Source of the DNA: Campylobacter fetus subsp. fetus
GTDB lineage: Bacteria; Campylobacterota; Campylobacteria; Campylobacterales; Campylobacteraceae
Reading direction: 5' to 3'
NCBI RefSeq assembly: GCF_900475935.1
Contig: NZ_LS483431.1
Span: 620,001 to 684,000 of the forward strand
DNA: 64,000 bases
A program made the position numbers and the translations under genes. How positions within the stretch are numbered: the first letter of the stretch is position 1; each line of letters begins with the position of its first letter. A model generated the notes under the pieces. The model was not told the DNA's origin and did not search any database. It saw only the letters and a program-made list of their open reading frames with translations. This document shows positions 57,331-64,000 of the stretch, piece by piece.

Positions 57331-58033
57331 TTTTTGTACTTTAGATACACTTTGCCCATATCTAGAAGACAGAAACTCAAGGACTATGTATAGATATGTT
57401 TCACAGTGTAGTTTTGATTATAATTCAAATTTAGTAAAGCATGGATATAGACGGTTTGGAAGCTATTTTTCCAAACCGATTTGCGATGGTTGCGATGAAT
57501 GTAAAAGCATACGTATAGATGCATTTAATTTCAAATTTACAAAAAGCCACAGACGCATAATCAATAAAAACTCCAACACGAAAATAGTAGTTTCAAAGCC
57601 GTATATCAGCCAAAGGCATATTGATTTATATGAAAAATATCATAAATTTATGCATGAAAAGCGAGGCTGGGAGTATTATAACCTTGATTTTAGACGTTAT
57701 TATAGTGTATATGTAGAAGGAGCCGGAGATTTTGGATATGAGATTGACTATTTTGTTAATGATGAGCTTGTGTGCGTTGATCTTGTAGATATCGTAGATG
57801 ATGGAATAAGCTCTATTTACTGTTACTGGGATATTGATTTTGCCCATCTTAGCTTAGGTAAATTTTCGCTTTTAAATCAAATAACAATAGCTCTGAAAAA
57901 TGATTTGCGATGGATATATTTAGGATTTTATGTAAAAGATTGTGCTAGTTTAGCTTATAAAGGCGAATACAAACCATATGAAACTTTAAAAACATATTGT
58001 GATATAGACGAAAAACCAATTTGGGAATTTTAA
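57317..58033 (+). CDS. bpt: Aspartate/glutamate leucyltransferase
   Basis: 238 residues with a TTG start inside the preceding gene. It adds Leu to proteins with N-terminal Asp or Glu, marking them for ClpAP through the N-end rule. Family marks: CPYLEDRNSRTMYRYVSQCS, GYRRFGSYFSKPICDGCDEC with its cysteine group, HEKRGWEYYN-like MHEKRGWEYYN and the acyltransferase-type end YLGFYVKDCASLAYKGEYKP. Confidence 0.92.
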   Translation: MREIDFCTLDTLCPYLEDRNSRTMYRYVSQCSFDYNSNLVKHGYRRFGSYFSKPICDGCDECKSIRIDAFNFKFTKSHRRIINKNSNTKIVVSKPYISQRHIDLYEKYHKFMHEKRGWEYYNLDFRRYYSVYVEGAGDFGYEIDYFVNDELVCVDLVDIVDDGISSIYCYWDIDFAHLSLGKFSLLNQITIALKNDLRWIYLGFYVKDCASLAYKGEYKPYETLKTYCDIDEKPIWEF

Positions 58034-58089
58034 TTGGAACGAACTTTGCTTAATTTTTTGCAAATAGCTAAAATATTGTGAGGTTTGAT

Positions 58090-58914
58090 ATGCAAATTAC
58101 CCAGACTTTAGAATCAATAACGATAACAACCGATGATTGTGATCTATTTTTAAATTTGAGTAATAAAATCAGGCAGAGTTTTGCTAATGCAATAGGAAAT
58201 AGGGACAAAGTTATAATTTTTTATAACGAAAATGAGCTTGTTCAGCGTAAATATTTTCTAAAACTTATCGGAAAAATTTACGCAAATAGCGTTGGAAAAG
58301 GTATAGACTTTTTGCTAACGCATCATAAAAACATAAAACTTGTTTATAAGAAGCCCAATTCACTTCAAATTTTAATAAATGTTGATGTTAAATTTGAAAA
58401 TAGCAGAGTCGTTCTTGATCTTAAAAATAGCGAAGAGTTATTTACTAAATATCTTATTAGGGGTTTAGGAGATACTCGCCATGAGTATTTTGAGTCAAAA
58501 AATATCTTGGTTATCAGTCCAAAAACAACCGAAGATGTTGAGCTTTTGGATAATATATTAAATTTCAGAGAGCATCTTAAGTATATTGTAAATTTTAATT
58601 ATGATAAAAAAGCTTACGATGAGTTTAAAAAAAGAGCGAAAATTTTAACTTCAAAAGCTTATATAAGAAGATTTTCTATGCTCGCAAATCTTTTAGAAGA
58701 GCATTTTGAAACTCTTGGATGTAAGGCTACGGACGACTTTGAGACTGTTAGGACTAATTATTTAAATCTTACAAAAGTTTATCATCCAGACAAACATGCC
58801 GGCAAACCAAATGAAGTACAAAAAAGTTATATAGACAAATTCCAAAAAATCGGACTTGCGTACGAAGCGCTAAAACCATACTTTAAAGAGCAAAAAAGCT
58901 TTATAAGTGCTTAA
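58090..58914 (+). CDS. J-domain (DnaJ-like) protein
   Basis: About 274 residues from the ATG at 58090 (GAGG eight bases before). The N-terminal 200 residues are an unknown alpha/beta domain. The C-terminal 65 residues are a J domain: FETVRTNYLNLTKVYHPDKH with the HPD tripeptide, then FQKIGLAYEALKPYF. A C-terminal J domain is unusual but known for this Campylobacter/Helicobacter type. It would recruit a DnaK-type chaperone to an unknown client. Confidence 0.82.
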   Translation: MQITQTLESITITTDDCDLFLNLSNKIRQSFANAIGNRDKVIIFYNENELVQRKYFLKLIGKIYANSVGKGIDFLLTHHKNIKLVYKKPNSLQILINVDVKFENSRVVLDLKNSEELFTKYLIRGLGDTRHEYFESKNILVISPKTTEDVELLDNILNFREHLKYIVNFNYDKKAYDEFKKRAKILTSKAYIRRFSMLANLLEEHFETLGCKATDDFETVRTNYLNLTKVYHPDKHAGKPNEVQKSYIDKFQKIGLAYEALKPYFKEQKSFISA

Positions 58915-58926
58915 ATAATTTTGATG

Positions 58927-58932
58927 TATAAT
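58927..58932 (+). promoter_or_regulatory. -10 box for pdxJ-pdxA
   Basis: TATAAT 26 bases before the pdxJ ATG, following TTTTGATG. Confidence 0.5.
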
Positions 58933-58958
58933 TTACACTAAATTTCAAAGGATTATCT

Positions 58959-59732
58959 ATGAAACTTGGTGTAAATATAGATCATGTAGCTGTTTTAAGA
59001 GAAGCTAGAGCGGTAAATGATCCACAAATTATTCATGCTATGTTTGAGGCTGTGAGCGGCGGAGCCGATCAGATCACTATACATTTAAGAGAAGATCGTC
59101 GTCATATAAATGAAGATGATGTTAAAAATATTATAAATTTAAGCCCGATTCCAGTAAATTTAGAATGCTCGATCAATAGTGAGATTATAGATATCGTGTG
59201 CGAATTAAAACCTCATAGAGCAACTATAGTTCCTGAAAAAAGAGAAGAATTAACGACTGAGGGAGGATTAAGTTTAGACTCGTTAAATTTAAAAAACGTC
59301 ATATCAAAATTAAATGATAACGATATTAAGGTTTCGCTTTTTATAAATCCTAAAAAAAACGATGTAATCATGTCTAAAGAGCTTGGAGCTACTTGCGTGG
59401 AGCTTCATACCGGAGCTTATGCAAACACGTTTTTGATGTTAAACTCAAATTTAAATCATACAAAATACAAAATTGATAATCTAAATTTAAAAAGAGGCGA
59501 GTTGGAAATACTGTTAAATTCGGAATTAACAAGGATAAAAGAAGCTGCTAATATAAGTACAAATCTTGGTTTAGAAGTTGCTGCAGGGCATGGGCTTAAT
59601 TATCAAAATGTGACTGCTATATCTTCTATAAAAGATATATTTGAGTTAAACATAGGACAGAGCATAGTTGCGAAAAGTGTTTTTGTAGGGCTAAAAAACG
59701 CCGTTAAAGAGATGATGGAGCTTGTAAAATGA
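58959..59732 (+). CDS. pdxJ: Pyridoxine 5'-phosphate synthase
   Basis: 257 residues. It joins 3-amino-2-oxopropyl phosphate and deoxyxylulose phosphate to pyridoxine phosphate. Motifs: KLGVNIDHVAVLREARA, ITIHLREDRRHINEDDV, NLECSINSE, VELHTGAYAN, and AAGHGLNY. Overlaps pdxA by 4 bases; the pair form the deoxyxylulose-dependent B6 route. Confidence 0.96.
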   Translation: MKLGVNIDHVAVLREARAVNDPQIIHAMFEAVSGGADQITIHLREDRRHINEDDVKNIINLSPIPVNLECSINSEIIDIVCELKPHRATIVPEKREELTTEGGLSLDSLNLKNVISKLNDNDIKVSLFINPKKNDVIMSKELGATCVELHTGAYANTFLMLNSNLNHTKYKIDNLNLKRGELEILLNSELTRIKEAANISTNLGLEVAAGHGLNYQNVTAISSIKDIFELNIGQSIVAKSVFVGLKNAVKEMMELVK

Positions 59733-60652
59733 GTTTGCCAAAGATTGCAATAAGCGTGGGCGATATAAACGGTGTTGGAATAGAAATAGCTCTAAAATCT
59801 CACGATGAGATAAAAAATATCTGCTCTCCTATATATTTTATAAACAATGAACTTTTAAATAGCGCTGCGAATATACTTAAATTTACCGTTCCTAATGATT
59901 TTGAGATTTTTGAATGCGGCAGTAGTTTTAATATAAAACCGGGTCGCGTGAGTAAAAAAAGCGGCAAATTTTCATTCGTAAGTTTTGAAAATGCTATTTT
60001 ATATACTCAAAATAAGCGCGCGCAAGCTCTTGTTACCATGCCTATAAATAAAGAGTCTTGGAAAAAAGCCGGAGTTCCATATGTCGGGCATACGGACGCT
60101 CTTGGTAAATATTTTGGTAAGAATGCTATTATGATGCTTGGCTGCGAAGAGCTGTTTGTTGCTTTATATACGGATCATTTGGCCTTAAAAGATGTTAGTG
60201 CTAAGATAAAAGCTAAGAATTTGGCTCTATTTTTGGTTGATTTTTACAACTCTTCTAAATTTGAAAATATAGGAGTTTTGGGATTTAATCCCCATGCAAG
60301 CGATAATGAAACCATAGGTGGCAAAGAAGAAAAAGAGATAATAAAAGCTATAAAGTCGGCAAATAATCGTTTAAAAAAAGAGATTTTTACAGGACCGCTT
60401 GTGCCGGACGCCGCATTTACAAAAAGTTCTTTAAAGCGATGTAATAGGCTAGTAAGTATGTATCACGACGTAGGTCTTGCTCCGTTAAAAGCTTTGTATT
60501 TTGATAAATCTATAAACGTAAGCTTAAATTTGCCCATAGTTCGTACTAGTGTTGATCACGGTACTGCTTTTGATATAGCGTATAAAGGAAAAGCCGAAAC
60601 TAAAAGCTATATAGAAGCCATTAAATTTGCTATAAAATTGTGTGATTATTAG
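59729..60652 (+). CDS. pdxA: 4-hydroxythreonine-4-phosphate dehydrogenase
   Basis: 307 residues. It oxidises 4-phosphohydroxy-threonine to give the PdxJ substrate. Marks: SVGDINGVGIEIALK, TMPINKESWKKAGVPYVGHT, NPHASDNETIG, MYHDVGLAPLKAL and the end RTSVDHGTAFDIAYKG with metal-binding histidines. Confidence 0.95.
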   Translation: MSLPKIAISVGDINGVGIEIALKSHDEIKNICSPIYFINNELLNSAANILKFTVPNDFEIFECGSSFNIKPGRVSKKSGKFSFVSFENAILYTQNKRAQALVTMPINKESWKKAGVPYVGHTDALGKYFGKNAIMMLGCEELFVALYTDHLALKDVSAKIKAKNLALFLVDFYNSSKFENIGVLGFNPHASDNETIGGKEEKEIIKAIKSANNRLKKEIFTGPLVPDAAFTKSSLKRCNRLVSMYHDVGLAPLKALYFDKSINVSLNLPIVRTSVDHGTAFDIAYKGKAETKSYIEAIKFAIKLCDY

Positions 60653-60685
60653 TTTAAATTTAAGAACAAATAAGAACAAAGTAGT

Positions 60686-60691
60686 TATAAT
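60686..60691 (+). promoter_or_regulatory. -10 box for the phosphate transporter gene
   Basis: TATAAT within GTAGTTATAATTATA, 27 bases before the TTG start at 60718; GGAGGT ribosome site at 60706-60711. Confidence 0.5.
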
Positions 60692-60717
60692 TATAAAAAA
60701 TTATTTGGAGGTGTTTT

Positions 60718-62268
60718 TTGTCTAAGGATAATAGGGATAATCTTTTTGCACTCATATTTTTTATAATATCAGTTGTTGCTTTTTTTATGTGGGGTTATAA
60801 TTATATACCTAGTAATCATCTTTTACTTTTTATATTAGCTAGTATTTTTGGTCTATTTATGGCGTTTAATATAGGTGGAAATGACGTTGCAAATTCATTT
60901 GGTACTAGCGTAGGAGCAAAGACTCTTACATTAAAACAAGCTTTGATTATAGCTGCGGTATTTGAGCTAAGCGGAGCTGTATTTGCCGGAGCTGAGGTTA
61001 CAAATACTATTAGAAGCGGTATTGTTTCATTGCCAAGAGGCGATGTAAATCCTATGGTTTTTGTTATTATCATGATTTCAGCGCTATTTAGTTCTGGTGC
61101 GTGGCTTTTTATAGCTACTAAAAAAGGACTTCCAGTATCAACTACTCACTCTATAGTAGGCGGCATAGTCGGTGCTGGTATGATGATGGGATTTATATAT
61201 TACAACGGTTCTAAAACTTTCGATATGGTTCAGTGGGGCGAAATAGGCAGAATAGCGTTAAGCTGGGTGATATCTCCTGTTATGGGCGGAGTTATGGCTT
61301 ATCTGATTTTTGGATATATAAAATCAAAAATTATTATTCCTTCTTCTAGAATTCAAAGTGAGATAAAATCTTTAAAAAGAGCTAGAAAGACATATAAAGA
61401 CCAATACATAAAAGAGTTATCGAACAAAAGCGAAGCCGAGCAGATAAAAGAGCTAAGACGCATAGCTATCATCGATGAAGATGAGTGTGAAGGTGAAAAT
61501 TGTGATTTTAGAGATAAGATAAAAGCTATGAAAGAGCAAGAAAAAAATATAGACGGTATGGTATTTATGCGTACGCATATCCCTATGGTTGCTGGAGTTG
61601 CTGCTATGATCATAGCCGGAAGTATGCTATTTAAAGGTCTTAAGCATATGGATTTTAATCTAAGTATTATACAGACTATTTGGATTATATTTGTTATAGG
61701 TATTGCGGCTTATTTGGCTAGTTTTGCTATAGTAAATTTGATGAAGAAAGATAATCCGCAAAAAGGTATAAATAGAATATTTGGCTGGTTCCAAATTTTT
61801 ACCGCTTCATCTTTTGCTTTTTCTCACGGTGCAAACGATATAGCAAATGCGGTTGGACCGTTTGCTGCTATTTTAGATGTTTTGAAAAATAATACAATAA
61901 ACGAAACTACTCCGATACCAGGTATCGCTATGGCTACTTTTGGTATAGCTCTTGTTGTTGGGCTTTGGTTTTTAGGTAAAGAAGTTATAGCTACAGTCGG
62001 TACAAAGCTTGCAGAGATACTTCCTACAACTGGATTTAGTGCAGAGCTTGCAGCTAGTATAGTTATACTCATAGCTACAAAAATGGGACTTCCTATAAGC
62101 TCTACTCATGTTTTGATAGGTGCGGTTTTAGGTATCGGCGTGTATAATAGAAATGCGAATTGGGGAATGCTTAAACCTATTGGCTTAGCATGGATCATAA
62201 CACTTCCTATATCGATGATAGGATCGGCTATAGGATTTTTGGTTATCAAAAATATCATGGGTCTATAA
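60718..62268 (+). CDS. pit: PiT-family inorganic phosphate transporter
   Basis: 516 residues with a TTG start after a strong GGAGG site. About ten membrane helices in two inverted halves, each with the PiT signature: FNIGGNDVANSFGTSVGAK near residue 55 and SFAFSHGANDIANAVGPF near 370. GLPVSTTHSIVGGIVGAG and GLPISSTHVLIGAVLG are the paired re-entrant motifs. A charged cytoplasmic loop of about 75 residues separates the halves. It carries metal-phosphate or phosphate with cations. Confidence 0.93.
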   Translation: MSKDNRDNLFALIFFIISVVAFFMWGYNYIPSNHLLLFILASIFGLFMAFNIGGNDVANSFGTSVGAKTLTLKQALIIAAVFELSGAVFAGAEVTNTIRSGIVSLPRGDVNPMVFVIIMISALFSSGAWLFIATKKGLPVSTTHSIVGGIVGAGMMMGFIYYNGSKTFDMVQWGEIGRIALSWVISPVMGGVMAYLIFGYIKSKIIIPSSRIQSEIKSLKRARKTYKDQYIKELSNKSEAEQIKELRRIAIIDEDECEGENCDFRDKIKAMKEQEKNIDGMVFMRTHIPMVAGVAAMIIAGSMLFKGLKHMDFNLSIIQTIWIIFVIGIAAYLASFAIVNLMKKDNPQKGINRIFGWFQIFTASSFAFSHGANDIANAVGPFAAILDVLKNNTINETTPIPGIAMATFGIALVVGLWFLGKEVIATVGTKLAEILPTTGFSAELAASIVILIATKMGLPISSTHVLIGAVLGIGVYNRNANWGMLKPIGLAWIITLPISMIGSAIGFLVIKNIMGL

Positions 62269-62289
62269 ATTTTAAAACATACTCTCAAA

Positions 62290-62304
62290 TGGAACTTAAA
62301 TTGC
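62290..62304 (+). promoter_or_regulatory. Sigma-54 promoter of flgL
   Basis: TGGAAC, five bases, TTGC: the -24/-12 elements of an RpoN promoter with correct spacing, 37 bases before the flgL ATG. In Campylobacter, RpoN with FlgR drives hook-associated genes. Confidence 0.85.
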
Positions 62305-62340
62305 TTATTTATAATTCAAATCCATTTGGGAGCTAAATCA

Positions 62341-64000
62341 TGAGAATTACAAATCAGCTTATAAACTTCAATAATCTTTCTAACTATCAAGCAAGCGCAA
62401 AAAGCATTTATGATATAAACCAAAGATATGATAGTGGATTAAAAATTCAAAATTCATACGATAATAGCAGTATTTACGTAGATGGAACCAGACTTGAATA
62501 TGAGATAAATTTACTTGATCAAGTAAAGCAAACTAGCACAAAAGCTACTGAATTTTCTAAAAACTCTGATAAGGCTCTAAATGATTTTGTTTCTAAACTA
62601 ACTGAGTTTAAAACCAAACTTATACAAGCAGGTAACGATATACATAATGAAACCTCAAGAAATGCGATTGCTAATGACCTAGAAGGTTTAAAAAAACATC
62701 TTATAGATATAGCAAATAGCTCTATAAACGGCCAGTTTCTGTTTTCTGGAACCGCTCTTGATACAAAACCTATCGATAGCGCCGGAAACTATCACGGTAA
62801 CAATCAGTTGATAAATGCAGCCATAGGAGCCAACCAAACTACTGCTTATAATATAGATGGACAGACTCTATTTTTAGGTAAGGATAACGATTATAAAAAG
62901 ATACTTACTACAAATGTTAGTTTGATAGATAATAAAACAAAATTAACTAGCGATGCAGCAAATTATCTTAATGCTGCAAATAAGATATTGGATTTAATAG
63001 GTGGAAATTATCGTTCAGAAGAGCTGGTCGCACAAATAGGCAAAATGAATCCGGAGCTTGATTTTGCTGATCCTGCTGCGCTAGCCGATACTACGTTTTA
63101 TATGCAAGGCAGAAAGCCTAACGGCGAAACTTTTAGTACCAAATTTAAAGTTACTGCAGATTCTAGTATTCAAAATTTATTAGATAATATAGGATACGCG
63201 CTCGGTAATGATAAAAACGGTAAAAACAACGTTGTTAGCGTTGCTATAAATAACAGTGGTCAAATAGAAGTAACTGATCTTAAAAGTGGAAATCAAATGA
63301 CCGAACTTCATCTATTTGGGCTTACCGACGTGCGAGGACCAGAGACTTTTAAAGTCGGCGATAGAGATATAGTCATTGATCCTGCTACTCATACGGATTT
63401 TAGAGTCACTACAGAAAAAAGAACCGTTGGCGGCGTTTCTACCGATGTTTTGATCGTAGATAGTGTAAATCCAGCTGGAAACAAATATGAGATAACACAA
63501 GTCGCAGGCGGAGATTTGTCTATTCAACAAGTCGATAAAACTACCGGAGCAAATATAGGAGCCGCTACAAATGTAACTCCTGTGGCCGGAAAACTTGTTT
63601 TAAATCCTGCTGATTTAACCGGAGGTATAACCGCAGCTGATTTTAGAGCTTATGATCCAGCGAATATAGAAGCATTGTCAGATAGAGGCGCTAGAGATGA
63701 AAATAGCAACTGGGTTTCTTCGGCAAATTTAACGGATACTAAAACAATTACCCAAAATGTTGAGAAGGGAAATGTATATTTAACTGAATTTATAAAAAGC
63801 GGCTTTGAAGACGTATTAGGAAATAAAAGCGACGCCATAGACTACAATAAACTTCAATTTGAAAAAACAGACAATAAATTATCAAGCAACGTCTCTCAAG
63901 TAATAAAAGGCACAAATGAGTATGCTACAAACTCTACAAAGCTAAGTGCCGTTGCCGGTCAAGCTTTGCAAGCTAATCCAAATAGCAATATAACTATGAA
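62341..64000 (+). CDS. flgL: Flagellar hook-associated protein FlgL (3' end outside window)
   Basis: 553 codons without a stop to the window end. The start RITNQLINFNNLSNYQASAK and the coiled N-terminal D0/D1 region (DGTRLEYEINLLDQVKQTS) are typical of FlgL/HAP3, followed by NSSINGQFLFSGTALDTKPI. FlgL links hook to filament. Epsilonproteobacterial FlgL is about 750-850 residues, so a third is missing. Ribosome site GGGAG; sigma-54 promoter upstream. Confidence 0.9.

Overview
The window is low-GC DNA from an epsilonproteobacterium, most probably a Campylobacter of the C. fetus / C. hyointestinalis kind. This rests on gene content and style: Campylobacter-type malate:quinone oxidoreductase, class II DAHP synthase, MutS2, bacterial leucyl transferase, tightly packed genes, TATAAT -10 boxes mostly without -35 boxes, and a flagellar gene (flgL) behind a sigma-54 promoter. 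The species is inferred.

Core part 1 (1-28589): an incomplete membrane protein, an Old-Yellow-Enzyme reductase, and a convergent five-gene cluster (NitT/TauT-type ABC importer, acyl-CoA-dehydrogenase-like flavoprotein, OsmC protein) that looks like organosulfur or small-organic scavenging. Then come mutS2, a GGDEF/EAL protein, a LysE exporter, dapE, mqo, a methyltransferase, pyk, an M16 peptidase homologue, recG, class II DAHP synthase, proA, a thioredoxin-reductase-like protein, a coiled-coil lipoprotein, a TrmN6-like methyltransferase, a Cys-cluster protein, a TPR lipoprotein, trpC, a HIT protein, yaaA and tRNA-Leu(CAA).

Accessory island (28601-about 55330), between tRNA-Leu and accC: (a) leader plus a short CRISPR array (9 repeats), whose last repeat runs straight into a 5'-truncated phage MuF-like head gene with a variable C-terminal (toxin-like) domain and an overlapping small acidic, immunity-like gene; (b) phage fragments, including a tiny hydrophobic peptide gene flanked by inverted repeats and driven by a perfect sigma-70 promoter, and a Rha-family regulator; (c) a complete type I-B cas operon, cas6-cas8b-cas7-cas5-cas3-cas4-cas1-cas2; (d) a second identical leader and a long array (54 repeats) containing an internal tandem duplication; (e) a three-HTH-repeat protein, a truncated dam gene, one isolated perfect CRISPR repeat, and a second MuF/immunity cassette with the same N-terminal part but a different C-terminal domain; (f) a decaying siphophage-like structural module (gp10-like, terminase, portal, protease, capsid, tail) with several frameshifts; (g) a lone degenerate CRISPR repeat at the right edge.

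The main theme is recombination between CRISPR arrays and a prophage. Repeats are fused exactly to interrupted phage genes, the two arrays share leader and newest spacer but nothing older, and phage segments are duplicated on either side of the cas operon. The simplest reading is that spacers recombined with matching prophage DNA, or that the prophage was rebuilt through the repeats. This is inference.

Core part 2 (55642-64000): accC, a small acidic protein, bpt (N-end-rule leucyl transferase), a J-domain protein, pdxJ-pdxA (vitamin B6), a PiT phosphate transporter, and the 5' part of flgL, which runs off the window.
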